From Peribacillus saganii (GTDB lineage: Bacteria; Bacillota; Bacilli; Bacillales; DSM-1321), in NCBI RefSeq assembly GCF_003429095.1, contig NZ_QVTE01000004.1, positions 1 through 64,000 on the forward strand: a DNA stretch of 64,000 bases, given 5' to 3'. The translations under genes were made by a program, and so were the position numbers. Shown in pieces: positions 1 to 8,735 of this stretch. The stretch's first letter is position 1, and the number at the start of each line of letters is the position of its first letter. The notes under the pieces were generated by a model. That model worked only from the letters and a program-made list of their open reading frames with translations, was not told the DNA's origin and did not search any database.

Positions 1-2
1 AC

Positions 3-20
3 CAACGGGTCAAACCGTTG
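3..20. promoter_or_regulatory. Inverted repeat just upstream of the TctC-like gene
   Basis: Six-base arms CAACGG and CCGTTG are separated by six bases and end about 20 bases before the ribosome binding site of the first gene. The position suits an operator or the tail of an upstream hairpin. The window begins here, so the promoter and any upstream gene cannot be seen. Confidence 0.3.
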
Positions 21-53
21 ATAAATCAACATTTATAGAGGGAGGAAAAAAAG

Positions 54-1085
54 GTGAAAAAAATTAAATCCAGTTTCTTTAAGCTTTTATCGGTAGCATT
101 AATAGGTGTTTTACTGGCCGGATGCCAATCTGGGGGAAATGCTGTAAAAGGTGATGGCAAATCCTCAGGAAGCGATGATTTTCCAAAGAAGAATATTAAG
201 TTCATAGTACCATCTAGTGCAGGTGGAGGTTTTGATACTTCAAGCAGACAGCTGCAGCCATTTCTGCAGGAAGCCCTGGGAACAAATCTTGTTGTAGAAA
301 ACCATGATGGCGGAGGGACAGCAATCGGAACAAGAATGCTTAAGAACTCTCAGGCTGATGGCTATTCTATCATGATGCAAGGTACTCCACATTTACACTT
401 CTCCTATCTGACAGCTGGGGACGTGGGGTATAAGCTAAATGATTTTGTGCCTATCGGGGCATTAACGTATGATCCAGGAGTAATCCGTGTGCGAAGGGAT
501 GCAAAATGGAAGGATTTAAAGGAGTTAATAGAGTACGCAAAAACACAGCCGCCTGGAACAATTTCGGCAAGTGTAAGCTTTAGAACAAGCAATAACTTCC
601 TTGCTCTTAAGCAGCTTGAAAAAGCAACAGGTGTCGAGTTCAACATCATCCCTTATGGAGGAGGAAATGAATCAAGGCTGGCTTTATTGTCTGGGGAAGT
701 AGATTTAACCCATGCAGGTGCTTTTAATAGTATCAATATGGCTGATGAAACAAGAGTAATAGGGATTCAGCAGCCTTCCAATGATTGGCCGAATGTAACA
801 GATAATGCGAAGACGATCAATGAACAGCTTGGAATTGAAATTCCCGACAACTCGTCGACATATGGGTTATTTACGCTCAGAAAGGTAAAAGAAGATTACC
901 CTGATCGCTACCAAAAACTTGTGGAGGCATTCAAGCAAGCTGTAGAGAATCCCGACTATATTGCTAAATTAAAAGAAACTGGTGAATATGAAAAGGTTCG
1001 ATACATCGGGCCGGAAGAATATGAAGAAATGGTAAATTCCCTGGAGAAGGAATTGAAAGAGGTTGAACACTTTTTCAAACAGTAG
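54..1085 (+). CDS. Tripartite tricarboxylate transporter (TctC/Bug-type) substrate-binding lipoprotein
   Basis: A 343-residue extracytoplasmic solute receptor. A basic N-terminus and hydrophobic stretch lead to a lipobox (LLAGC, Cys at about residue 24), so it is probably a membrane-anchored lipoprotein. The sequence after the linker (KNIKFIVPSSAGGGFDTSSR) matches the start of the Bug/TctC fold, whose members bind carboxylates and feed a TctAB permease. The start is GTG, placed by GGGAGG eight bases upstream. No tctA or tctB follows; they may lie left of the window, or the receptor may be an orphan, which is common in this family. It heads a run of five same-strand genes of catabolic type. 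The ligand cannot be read from sequence. Confidence 0.88.
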   Translation: MKKIKSSFFKLLSVALIGVLLAGCQSGGNAVKGDGKSSGSDDFPKKNIKFIVPSSAGGGFDTSSRQLQPFLQEALGTNLVVENHDGGGTAIGTRMLKNSQADGYSIMMQGTPHLHFSYLTAGDVGYKLNDFVPIGALTYDPGVIRVRRDAKWKDLKELIEYAKTQPPGTISASVSFRTSNNFLALKQLEKATGVEFNIIPYGGGNESRLALLSGEVDLTHAGAFNSINMADETRVIGIQQPSNDWPNVTDNAKTINEQLGIEIPDNSSTYGLFTLRKVKEDYPDRYQKLVEAFKQAVENPDYIAKLKETGEYEKVRYIGPEEYEEMVNSLEKELKEVEHFFKQ

Positions 1086-1152
1086 TTACGTCAAAGATTG
1101 GTAAGAGCTTAGTTATGAAGATTATAGTTTTGAAATAATCCTGACTGGAGGA

Positions 1153-2136
1153 ATGAAAATGAATATAGAGGTATTTCGCTATGCAGCCGTTCCTGTGCAA
1201 ATGAATGTAAAAAAAGGCGAAACTGTGGTTATTTTAACAGATGACAAAGTGAATTATGAAATCCAGGAGGCTTTAGTCGCAGCTGTTTATTATGAAGGGG
1301 CAACACCGATATTAGTCAGAATTCCACCTGCGGATTCATTCGGAAACGAACCCCATAAAGTAGCAGCTGCCGCATTGCTGGAAGCAGACTTAATTTTATC
1401 TGCATGCTCTACTGCAATGACCCATACAGATGCCATCCGCGAAGCATTGAAAAGCGGGGCAAGGTATTTGGCGATGGGAGGGATAACGATAGAGTCGCTC
1501 ACGAATGGTGCAGCTACGGCCAATTATGAAGAAGTTACTGAGACATCGCTTCAGATAGCTGAAATACTTGATGCGTGTAAGAGAATCAGAGTAACCTCCT
1601 CGATTGGTACGGACCTAACATTTAGTCTGGAAGGCCGTCCATCCTTCCCGTTGACAGGTGTCATTTCCGGACAGAGAAAAATTGCGGCTTTCCCTGATGG
1701 TGAAGTAGCTACAGCTCCTGTTGAAGGGACAGCTAATGGGACTATTGTCATTGATGGTGTCATCCATCATATCGGCAAGGTTTCTTCCCCTATTGAATTA
1801 ACTATTAAGGATGGTTTCGTGACTAGGATTGAAGGTAATGAGGATGCACAAAAACTAGAAAGATTCCTGAATGAACGAGGAGATGCAAACTCCTTTAACC
1901 TGGGAGAATTTGCAATTGGAACAAACAAAAAAGCAAGGCTGGCAGATAACGCTCAGGAATCGAAAAAGATGCTGGGAACGATTCATTTTGCCCTGGGAGA
2001 TAACCGTACTTTGGCAGGTCATACCTACAGTAAAACCCATATTGATTGCTTAATACTGAAGCCAAATGTATGGATAGACGAGAAACAATTTATTGCAGAA
2101 GGCATTATTCTGAAGGAAGCAATCGTGAAATTATAA
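1153..2136 (+). CDS. M29 aminopeptidase / NicX-like metalloenzyme
   Basis: A 327-residue protein with the family features of peptidase M29 and its relative NicX (2,5-dihydroxypyridine dioxygenase). It has a PDGEV..AP segment near residues 181-190, Glu252 in a GEFAIG segment, His278 in GTIHFALG, and an H-x-D pair (His296, Asp298). In NicX a His plus an H-x-D pair bind Fe(II); in M29 peptidases similar positions bind two metals. I cannot decide between peptidase and ring-cleaving dioxygenase. The ATG follows TGGAGG. Genes on both sides encode a carboxylate receptor, an MmgE/PrpD protein, a DASS transporter and an SDR, so a catabolic enzyme is a reasonable alternative to peptide turnover. Confidence 0.7.
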   Translation: MKMNIEVFRYAAVPVQMNVKKGETVVILTDDKVNYEIQEALVAAVYYEGATPILVRIPPADSFGNEPHKVAAAALLEADLILSACSTAMTHTDAIREALKSGARYLAMGGITIESLTNGAATANYEEVTETSLQIAEILDACKRIRVTSSIGTDLTFSLEGRPSFPLTGVISGQRKIAAFPDGEVATAPVEGTANGTIVIDGVIHHIGKVSSPIELTIKDGFVTRIEGNEDAQKLERFLNERGDANSFNLGEFAIGTNKKARLADNAQESKKMLGTIHFALGDNRTLAGHTYSKTHIDCLILKPNVWIDEKQFIAEGIILKEAIVKL

Positions 2137-2159
2137 TAGATTTGGAGGATATAACAATT

Positions 2160-3524
2160 ATGACCAACTTAAACGTAACAAGAAAATTGGCTGAATATGC
2201 AGTTACCCATAAAGAGTTTAATGATCAGGCCGTTCATGAAGCAAAGCGGTGTATGCTTGATTGGCTTGGAGTGGCATTTGGAGGGTCTTCGCATGAAGGT
2301 GTAGACATTATTTTAAAAACAGGTTCCTGCCTGGGGAATTCCCAAATTGCAACAGTAATAGGAAGAAACGAGAAAATTGATGTACTGCATGCTGCTCTTG
2401 TAAATGGATTTATGGCACATGTCCTTGACTATGATGACACACACCTTGATAGCTTTGTGCATCCAAGTCCGCCTGTTTGGTCTGCACTTTCTGCATTGTC
2501 TGCGATATATCCCATTAATGGAAAAGAGGCTCTCGAGGCATTTATTATTGGATTTGAGGTCGAAACCCGAATTGGCAAAGTGTTATTCAGAAAGCATGAA
2601 GAACGAGGCTGGCATATGACAGGAATGGCAGGGGGATTTGGTGCAGCGGCTGCTGTAGGCCGAATCCTGGGATTAACAGTCGAACAAATGCAGCAAGCGT
2701 TTGGGATAACGGCCACTTATGCAAGCGGTTTAAGAAGTATGTTTGGAACAATGTCCAAATCCATTCATCCAGGAAAAGCGGCAATGAGCGGACTGTACGG
2801 TGCATTGCTGGCAAAGAACGGATTTAGTTCAGCATTGGATGTACTGGAAGCAAGGAGAGGCTATTTTGAGGTGAATGCGTCAGAAAGTGATTTGCAAGCA
2901 GCTGTCGAAGGGTTGGGAAATAGCTTTGAAATATTTAAAAATAGTGTAAAGCCATACGCATGCGGAGTGGTGACGCATCCTATTATTGACGGGGCAATAG
3001 CGCTGCGGAAGCAATTTGCTGCCAATCAGAGCGATATTGAGAGAGTTGAAATTGAAGTAAATCCTATGGTCCTGGATGTAACAGCTAAAGAAAATCCATC
3101 AACTGGCCTGGAAGGTAAATTCAGTGTTTATCATTGCACCGCAGCGGGTTTGCTCGATGGTGAATGCGGTCCGAAGCAATTTACAAACGAGCGGGTAAAT
3201 GCCCATGATATTGCTGAAGTGCGCAAAAAAGTCTCAGCCCGTATTAACAAGAATTATCAGACATATGAATCAAAGGTTACCCTTTACCATTACAGCGGAG
3301 AAAAGTACTCACACTATGTTCCTTTTGCAAAAGGAACCGAAAATAACCCGCTCACTGACCAGGAATTAGAAGGAAAATACAAATCAATGGCGAAAGAAGC
3401 TATAAATGAAGAAAGGGCCGATAATTTAGCACAATTTGTCTGGAATTTAAATGATAAGGTATTTTTGTCCGATGTGTTAAAACAGTGCAGTTCAGAGGAG
3501 TTTATAAAAGCGGGAGAAGGGTAA
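2160..3524 (+). CDS. MmgE/PrpD family protein
   Basis: A 454-residue cytoplasmic protein of the MmgE/PrpD family, which includes 2-methylcitrate dehydratase and cis-aconitate/itaconate-type lyases. Visible family features are the N-terminal all-helical part with VLDYDDTH, then a Gly/Ala-rich stretch (GAAAAVGRILGL), and SKSIHPGKAAMSG. The ATG at 2160 follows TTTGGAGGAT and gives the usual family length; a longer in-frame extension overlaps the preceding gene and is unlikely. It lies 23 bases after the M29/NicX-like gene and 3 bases before the transporter gene, so they are surely co-transcribed. The substrate is unknown. No prpB or prpC is present, so the 2-methylcitrate cycle is not implied. 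Confidence 0.88.
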   Translation: MTNLNVTRKLAEYAVTHKEFNDQAVHEAKRCMLDWLGVAFGGSSHEGVDIILKTGSCLGNSQIATVIGRNEKIDVLHAALVNGFMAHVLDYDDTHLDSFVHPSPPVWSALSALSAIYPINGKEALEAFIIGFEVETRIGKVLFRKHEERGWHMTGMAGGFGAAAAVGRILGLTVEQMQQAFGITATYASGLRSMFGTMSKSIHPGKAAMSGLYGALLAKNGFSSALDVLEARRGYFEVNASESDLQAAVEGLGNSFEIFKNSVKPYACGVVTHPIIDGAIALRKQFAANQSDIERVEIEVNPMVLDVTAKENPSTGLEGKFSVYHCTAAGLLDGECGPKQFTNERVNAHDIAEVRKKVSARINKNYQTYESKVTLYHYSGEKYSHYVPFAKGTENNPLTDQELEGKYKSMAKEAINEERADNLAQFVWNLNDKVFLSDVLKQCSSEEFIKAGEG

Positions 3525-3527
3525 CCA

Positions 3528-4964
3528 ATGGCAGACACCAGTAAGGAAGGACGCACCCAATCAAGGGGGAAAATATACTTTAGTTTATCAATCATATTTC
3601 TCCTCCTTATTGTTTCTCCGTTCTTCCCCCCTTTATGGGGGATGACGGAAAAAGGAGCTGTCACTTTACTTGTCCTTTTTTTTGGAATTATTTTATGGCT
3701 GACAAATATTATTCCTTCAGCCGTAACAAGCATAGTTATAATGGTTCTTTTACCTTTCTTTCATGTGCTTTCCTTTGAAGAGTCAGCAGCGGGACTCGGC
3801 AGCGACGTAGTATTTTTAATTATTATTATGCTTTGCATGGGAAAAGCTGTTGAGAAAACTGGCCTTGACCGGAGGCTAGCCTTTTATGTCTTATCAAAAT
3901 CAAAGGGGAATTCCAGTAAAACCATCTTCTATGTCATTTTAATTGCTTTTCTGCTTACTTTTTTTATTCCAAATGGAATGGCTCGTTTAACAGTACTTCT
4001 GCCAATCAGTTTGGGGTTAATAGATACACTGAAGGATGAAAATGACGATCATTTTAATAAATCAATCATGCTTGCGATTACTTATGTTCCATGGATCTGT
4101 ACAGTCACCTTAATAACAGGGTCAAATGGTGCCATTTATGCGGCCAGTTTATTTAAAAGCATGATTGGCTTTGAATGGACCTATATACACTGGATGATAG
4201 TAATGCTTCCGTTAATTGCATTTACTCTTATCGGTTTATGGGCAATCTTGGTTATTCTATTTCCTCCTAAACAAAAACATATTACGTCTGGGCAAATATA
4301 TATACAAAATAGTTTACGAGAGTTAGGAAAATTGAAGATGGCAGAAAAGAAGATCATTGTTCTTTATGCTTGTCTAATTTTGCTTTGGCTGACAAAAGAG
4401 CTGCACGGATATTCAATTGCAATGAGTGCCTGTTTAGTAGGTGTGTTTATTTTTCTGCCCGGGATAGAGCTGATTAAGTGGAAAGAAGCGATGAGAAGTA
4501 TAAATTGGGGTATCCCTCTTTTGTTTGCTGCAGGCTTTACGATTGCAAATGCATTTGAACAAAGCGGATTAATGGTCTGGCTATCTGAGCTTGCAGCAAA
4601 TTCACTCAAGAACCTGCCAGTTTCTGTAGTTGCATTAACAATCATGCTGATATTTGTCGTAATTCGAATAGGGTTTACTCATTATGCTGCAATGATCGCT
4701 TCCTTATTGCCTGTGGCCATAACGTTTGCTTTAGCAACACCATTTAATCCGGTCTGGATCGGCATGATCTGTGTGGTTGCCAGCACCATTTCCTATATTA
4801 TGCCTACCCAATCCATTGGAAATATGACTACATATTCACTTGGTTTATATACGATGAAGGATATGGCGAAAGCTGGAGGTCTTTTGACGGTTCTAATAAT
4901 TATATTAACCATTGGATTTGCCTATTGGTATTGGCCATTGGCAGGAGTGCCTATATCCCTATAA
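3528..4964 (+). CDS. SLC13/DASS family anion permease
   Basis: A 478-residue polytopic membrane protein with about a dozen hydrophobic segments. It belongs to the divalent anion:Na+ symporter (CitT/SLC13) group. The repeated half-motifs around helix hairpins are recognisable, for example LTFFIPNGMARLTVLLP near residue 145 and the C-terminal region SYIMPTQSIGNMTTYSLGLY. Family members carry di- and tricarboxylates, sulfate or phosphate. Position between an MmgE/PrpD protein and an SDR favours an organic acid. A tripartite-type receptor and a DASS permease in one operon would give two uptake routes for related acids. The start lies 3 bases after the previous stop. Confidence 0.85.
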   Translation: MADTSKEGRTQSRGKIYFSLSIIFLLLIVSPFFPPLWGMTEKGAVTLLVLFFGIILWLTNIIPSAVTSIVIMVLLPFFHVLSFEESAAGLGSDVVFLIIIMLCMGKAVEKTGLDRRLAFYVLSKSKGNSSKTIFYVILIAFLLTFFIPNGMARLTVLLPISLGLIDTLKDENDDHFNKSIMLAITYVPWICTVTLITGSNGAIYAASLFKSMIGFEWTYIHWMIVMLPLIAFTLIGLWAILVILFPPKQKHITSGQIYIQNSLRELGKLKMAEKKIIVLYACLILLWLTKELHGYSIAMSACLVGVFIFLPGIELIKWKEAMRSINWGIPLLFAAGFTIANAFEQSGLMVWLSELAANSLKNLPVSVVALTIMLIFVVIRIGFTHYAAMIASLLPVAITFALATPFNPVWIGMICVVASTISYIMPTQSIGNMTTYSLGLYTMKDMAKAGGLLTVLIIILTIGFAYWYWPLAGVPISL

Positions 4965-4980
4965 TTCTAGGAGGATGAGA

Positions 4981-5772
4981 ATGGACTTACATTTAAAAGA
5001 TAAAGTGGTGTGGATAGTAGGAGGAAGTACCGGAATTGGCTACGCATGTGCGAAAAGCTTGCTGCTTGAAGGAGCCAAAGTCGCCATTTCTTCACGAGAT
5101 GAACATAAATTATCACTTGCTGCAAGACAGTTGTATGAGGAAACTGAAACTTGCCCTTTAGTAATTTCGGCTGATGCCAATGATCCTGTGGGAATGGAAG
5201 AAACATTTAGAAATATTATTGAGAATTTTGGCGGGCTTAATATTTTAATATACTCAGCCGGCATCAGTAAACATGGAAAGCTTATGGAGCTTGAGCCGGA
5301 AGATTGGAAAAAGAATTGGGAATTAAACATTGTTTCCTTCTTTAGAACCGTAAAGCTTATAGTTCCTGAATTAAAAAAGGCAGGTGGCGGCAGCATTGCA
5401 GTACTGGGAGCATCCAGCGGAAAGCAGCCTACCCCAAATCAGCTCATTTCCAATACGACAAAAGGAAGCCTTTTACCAATGGTCAAAACATTGGCAGAAG
5501 AGCTTGCGCCTGACAATATTCTTATCAACAATATTTGCCCTGGACGTTTTCTAACAACAAGAAGATACGATATTGCAAAGATGGAAGAAGAAAAAAGAGG
5601 GGTTTCTTTTGAAGATTATATAAATGAAGTAGCAGAGACGGTTCCTTTAAAACGTTTAGGAGATCCTGAGGAAATTGCTGATTTCATTTCCTTTATTGTG
5701 TCGCCTAAAGGATCTTATATAACGGGGCAATCTATATCCGTTGATGGGGGCCTGATTAGATCTATAATTTAG
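4981..5772 (+). CDS. SDR family oxidoreductase
   Basis: A 263-residue short-chain dehydrogenase/reductase. The N-terminal cofactor motif is GGSTGIG (residues 12-18). An NAG-type motif appears as YSAGIS. The usual SxxxYxxxK catalytic set is altered: a Ser is present in LGASSGKQP, but the Tyr position reads Asn-Gln-Leu followed by ISNTTKGSLL, so the catalytic Tyr is not obvious although a Lys is. Either the protein is an atypical SDR or the active site is rearranged. The C-terminus (GSYITGQSISVDGG) is canonical. The ATG at 4981 follows AGGAGGATGAGA. It is the last gene of the 0-5.8 kb operon, ending before a convergent terminator. Confidence 0.85.
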   Translation: MDLHLKDKVVWIVGGSTGIGYACAKSLLLEGAKVAISSRDEHKLSLAARQLYEETETCPLVISADANDPVGMEETFRNIIENFGGLNILIYSAGISKHGKLMELEPEDWKKNWELNIVSFFRTVKLIVPELKKAGGGSIAVLGASSGKQPTPNQLISNTTKGSLLPMVKTLAEELAPDNILINNICPGRFLTTRRYDIAKMEEEKRGVSFEDYINEVAETVPLKRLGDPEEIADFISFIVSPKGSYITGQSISVDGGLIRSII

Positions 5773-5823
5773 TATTCCTAAAACCTTTTAATACTTTTTA
5801 CAAGCTTTATCTACACCATAAAA

Positions 5824-5860
5824 CAAGCAGGTCCCACCGAGGAACCTGCTTGCTTAATTT
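5824..5860. terminator. Terminator between convergent SDR genes
   Basis: Nine-base arms CAAGCAGGT and ACCTGCTTG flank an 11-base loop. A T-run follows on the plus strand, and an AT-rich stretch on the minus strand, so it could serve both convergent transcripts. Confidence 0.75.
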
Positions 5861-6577
5861 TTAAGGGTTAGTTGACCATAGTCCTGCCGTTTTAACAAAT
5901 ACCCGTGGGTTTAGTTTTAATTGAGCGACCATAAATTCTGCCAGGTCCTCAGGCTGCATCACTTTTTCAGGATTGCCGTCCGTTAAATTTGTCTCAATCG
6001 CCAGGTCGGTTGCGACAGTACTTGGCGTAAGGGCGCTGACCCGGATATTATGCTTGCGCACTTCGAGCATGAGCGACTCGGTTAATCCCAGAACCGCAAA
6101 TTTTGATGCGCTGTAAGCACTTGTAACCGGGGCTCCTTTTTGGCCCGCTGAAGAAGAGATGTTTATGATATCACCTGTTTTTCTTTCAATCATTCCTGGC
6201 AAAACAGCGCGCGTCACATTATATACGCCCATTAAGTTGACACGGATAATGTTTTCCCACTCATCCGGAGAGAGCTCAAGAAACCCTCCGAACTTGGCGG
6301 TTCCCGCATTGTTGATTAAGATATCAATTGCACCCAGATCTGAATTGATGTGTTCGATTGCATGGGTAACTGATTCAAGATCTGCGACGTCTGCTGAGGC
6401 CGCTGAAATTTCAATGTTGTATTCCGCCAATTCAGAAGAGACCTTTTCAAGGTTTGACATGTTGAGGCCAACCAGTCCTATGTTGACACCTTCCTTAGCA
6501 AGAGCGATTGCTGTGGCACGCCCAATTCCTCTCCCAGCTCCAGTTATTAACGCTGTTTTTCCTGATAAAGAACTCAT
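5861..6577 (-). CDS. SDR family 3-ketoacyl-ACP reductase-like protein
   Basis: A 238-residue classical SDR. It shows TGAGRGIG (cofactor motif), NNAG, a Ser in NISSSAGQ, and the catalytic YSASK. The protein resembles FabG-like reductases of about 240 residues. The ATG at 6577 follows AGGAGC; an in-frame upstream extension overlaps the hairpin and hxlB and is rejected. It lies 73 bases downstream of hxlB on the same strand, with a strong hairpin in between, so it is likely part of, but attenuated within, the hxl transcript. In a formaldehyde-response cluster a reductase acting on an aldehyde or ketone would make sense, but this is inference. Substrate unknown. Confidence 0.88.
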   Translation of the reverse strand: MSSLSGKTALITGAGRGIGRATAIALAKEGVNIGLVGLNMSNLEKVSSELAEYNIEISAASADVADLESVTHAIEHINSDLGAIDILINNAGTAKFGGFLELSPDEWENIIRVNLMGVYNVTRAVLPGMIERKTGDIINISSSAGQKGAPVTSAYSASKFAVLGLTESLMLEVRKHNIRVSALTPSTVATDLAIETNLTDGNPEKVMQPEDLAEFMVAQLKLNPRVFVKTAGLWSTNP

Positions 6578-6601
6578 TTTTCGTGCTCCTTTCTCAATAA
6601 A

Positions 6602-6640
6602 CAAAGACCGCAACGCATTTGAAAAATATTGCGGTCTTTG
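6602..6640 (-). terminator. Hairpin (attenuator or terminator) between hxlB and the SDR gene
   Basis: Perfect 12-base arms CAAAGACCGCAA and TTGCGGTCTTTG surround a 15-base loop. On the minus strand the T-run is weak (TTTATTG), so partial read-through into the SDR gene is likely. Confidence 0.55.
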
Positions 6641-6650
6641 CCTTTTAAGT

Positions 6651-7208
6651 CTATTCCAAATTTGCATGCCTTCCAAACATCGTGTCTGAATTCAGTCCTT
6701 TTTTCTCCATAAATCGCAGGATAACGGCGTCGAAGAACAGCAATAAAGTTTGTTCAAAAAGAGAAGCCATTGGCTGGATTGTACTGTAATCACCTTGAGT
6801 TTTATCTTTGGGGGATCCTGGCAATTTAATTGCAATATCCGCTGATTTTCCGATAGTGGATTCAGGGAAAATGGTTGCAATAGCGATCGTTCCGCCGATA
6901 CTTTTTGCTTTTTCTGCCATTGAAACGAGACTTTTCGTCTCACCTGAACCGGAAGCGATGATTAGCAAATCCTCTTTTTCAAAGTTAGGAGTAACTGTTT
7001 CTCCAATCACATATGCATCTAATCCCATATGCATCATGCGCATTGCAAATGATTTCGCCATAAAGCCGGATCGGCCAGCTCCTGCAGTGAAAATCTTTTT
7101 GGACTCCAGTATTCTGTTCACCAATATTTCCGCGTCTTCATCAGCGATTAAGTGAACAGTTTTGTTTAGCTCCTTAAGGATTATATCAAGGTATTGCGTC
7201 GTATTCAT
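6651..7208 (-). CDS. hxlB: 6-phospho-3-hexuloisomerase
   Basis: A 185-residue SIS-domain isomerase that converts 3-hexulose 6-phosphate to fructose 6-phosphate, the second step of the ribulose monophosphate pathway for formaldehyde fixation. The sugar-phosphate binding signature is visible as [20 protein letters not shown] (residues about 41-60) and [10 protein letters not shown] (about 85-94). Length and sequence match Bacillus HxlB. Its ATG overlaps the stop codon of hxlA by four bases (ATGA), typical of translational coupling. Expression should follow the HxlR-controlled promoter upstream of hxlA. Confidence 0.95.
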   Translation of the reverse strand: MNTTQYLDIILKELNKTVHLIADEDAEILVNRILESKKIFTAGAGRSGFMAKSFAMRMMHMGLDAYVIGETVTPNFEKEDLLIIASGSGETKSLVSMAEKAKSIGGTIAIATIFPESTIGKSADIAIKLPGSPKDKTQGDYSTIQPMASLFEQTLLLFFDAVILRFMEKKGLNSDTMFGRHANLE

Positions 7209-7843
7209 TGGTTACCCTGTTCTATAATCTTTTGCATTTCGGCTGCTGCTGCTTTTTTATCGTCCTGGCTTGTAATACCGCCTCCAACAATAACCAGGTC
7301 CGGCTGTGCTTTTACAACCTCTGGAAGAGTTTCCAATTTAATGCCGCCAGCGATTGCAGTCTTCGCATTTTTTACCACACTTTTAATTTTAGCAAGGTCT
7401 TCAAACGAGTTTTGCCCGACAGCCTGCAGGTCATAGCCAGTGTGTACACAGATATAGTCTACGCCAAGCTCGTCAAGCTCTTTCGCCCGTCCCTCAATGT
7501 CCTTGACAGCGATCATGTCTACCAGGATTTTCTTGCCCTGTTTTTTCGCTTCTTCAACTGCACCCTTGATCGACATGTCTTCCGCTGCGCCGAGAATCGT
7601 GATAATATCAGCACCGGCTTCTGAAGCTTTCATGACTTCATACCCAGCAGCGTCCATGATTTTTAAATCTGCTAAAACCTTAAGATTAGGGAATTCAGCT
7701 TTTATTTCCTTCACGGCTCTAAGGCCTTCATTTATGACAACCGGCGTGCCGATTTCAACGATATCTATATGGTCTTCGACTTCCTTCACCAATTTTATTG
7801 CTTCCGGAATATTTACTAGATCTAATGCTAATTGAAGTTCCAT
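7205..7843 (-). CDS. hxlA: 3-hexulose-6-phosphate synthase
   Basis: A 212-residue TIM-barrel aldolase of the OMP-decarboxylase superfamily. It condenses formaldehyde with ribulose 5-phosphate to give 3-hexulose 6-phosphate. Recognisable are MELQLALDLVN at the N-terminus, ADLKIMDAAGYE (residues about 59-70, the superfamily's DxKxxD-like metal/phosphate site) and the C-terminal phosphate loop IVGGGITSQDD. The ATG at 7843 follows a GGAG ribosome site and gives the family length. It is first in the hxlA-hxlB(-SDR) operon, divergent from hxlR, and should be induced by formaldehyde. It is one of the most certain calls in the window. Confidence 0.96.
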   Translation of the reverse strand: MELQLALDLVNIPEAIKLVKEVEDHIDIVEIGTPVVINEGLRAVKEIKAEFPNLKVLADLKIMDAAGYEVMKASEAGADIITILGAAEDMSIKGAVEEAKKQGKKILVDMIAVKDIEGRAKELDELGVDYICVHTGYDLQAVGQNSFEDLAKIKSVVKNAKTAIAGGIKLETLPEVVKAQPDLVIVGGGITSQDDKKAAAAEMQKIIEQGNQ

Positions 7844-7969
7844 GAATTTCTCCACTCCTCTAAAATTTATTGGGGTGCACGCAGGGATGATAACGAATCC
7901 TGCACCATAGTAGTATGTGCTGTGTGTACCCTTTTCTTGCACCCGCGAAACTGTAGTTCACATTGGTAC

Positions 7970-8042
7970 TGTCCTAGTATACTAAGTATGTTTTAAATAT
8001 AAAAGTACGCACTTTTTTCTTACATAGTGTCAAAAAGTATAC
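7970..8042. promoter_or_regulatory. Candidate HxlR operator region between hxlA and hxlR
   Basis: The 7-mer AGTATAC occurs at 7976-7982 and again at 8036-8042, 60 bases apart. The first copy sits in the perfect palindrome TAGTATACTA (7975-7984), and each is preceded by TGTC within four bases. HxlR of B. subtilis is known to bind two sites upstream of hxlA; whether these are the same motif is my inference. Confidence 0.4.
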
Positions 8043-8076
8043 CATAAGTTATAATAGGAAACAGAGGTGAAAAGCA

Positions 8077-8442
8077 ATGTCACGTATCCAGGATAAGACT
8101 TTTAATTGTGAAAAAGAATTGACCCTTTCTGTAATTGGCGGGAAATGGAAAATGCTCATATTGTGGCATTTGGGAAAAGAGGGAACAAAGCGATTTGGTG
8201 AGCTGAAGGGGCTTATGCCGGGAATTACCCAGCGAATGCTTGTAAACCAGCTCCGTGAGCTGGAGGAAGACACTATCGTCCATCGTGAGGTGTATCCTGT
8301 TGTTCCGCCAAAAGTGGAGTATTCCCTTACAGAACAAGGAAAAAGCCTGATGCCTATCCTAGATTCCATGTATGAATGGGGTAAAAATTACATGGAAAAT
8401 GTTTTGGAAAGTACTGAAACTGAAAAGAATGCTGTAAAGTAA
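8077..8442 (+). CDS. hxlR: HxlR family formaldehyde-responsive transcriptional activator
   Basis: A 121-residue winged-helix regulator with the HxlR hallmark segment [20 protein letters not shown] (residues 11-30). Cys11 and Lys13 are both present. In B. subtilis HxlR these residues are reported to be bridged by formaldehyde, which supports a formaldehyde sensor rather than a general HxlR-family protein. The recognition helix lies around [13 protein letters not shown], and the wing ends with [12 protein letters not shown]. It is transcribed away from hxlA. The ATG follows AGAGGTG. It should activate hxlAB when formaldehyde is present. Confidence 0.94.
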   Translation: MSRIQDKTFNCEKELTLSVIGGKWKMLILWHLGKEGTKRFGELKGLMPGITQRMLVNQLRELEEDTIVHREVYPVVPPKVEYSLTEQGKSLMPILDSMYEWGKNYMENVLESTETEKNAVK

Positions 8443-8477
8443 CATCTTACATTTAACTGCAAGTCAGAACTAATTAC

Positions 8478-8506
8478 ACCGCGGCAACATGCCAGCGGTT
8501 TTTTGT
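8478..8506 (+). terminator. Terminator after hxlR
   Basis: The stem ACCGC-GGC/GCC-GCGGT with a short AACAT loop is followed by TTTTTTG. It closes hxlR. The remaining 230 bases up to the pxpB start are AT-rich and hold an imperfect inverted repeat around 8643-8665, but I cannot point to a convincing promoter. Confidence 0.7.
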
Positions 8507-8735
8507 TTTCCCGGAATCTAATCTGTATTTTGAATCAAACTAAGCGTGTATAGCTATGTCATATAAACCATTGCACTTTAGTGGTTTAATTTGTAAAAGA
8601 AAAAATGTTGCGAATAATAAAAAATTATAATAAGGTGTTATTATTATTTGAAAATAATTAATAGTCACCACTCTTTAGGTCATTGACGTATTTTATATAA
8701 GAACTGCAAAATTTAAAGCTTGGAGGGGTGTAAAA

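Noticed and set aside
6159-6689. 176-codon plus-strand ORF opposite the SDR and hxlB
   Set aside because: Shadow of a well-supported minus-strand gene; no ribosome site.
8520-8735. TnrA/GlnR-type site before pxpB
   Set aside because: No TGTNA-N7-TNACA match was found, although the B. subtilis kip operon is nitrogen-regulated.
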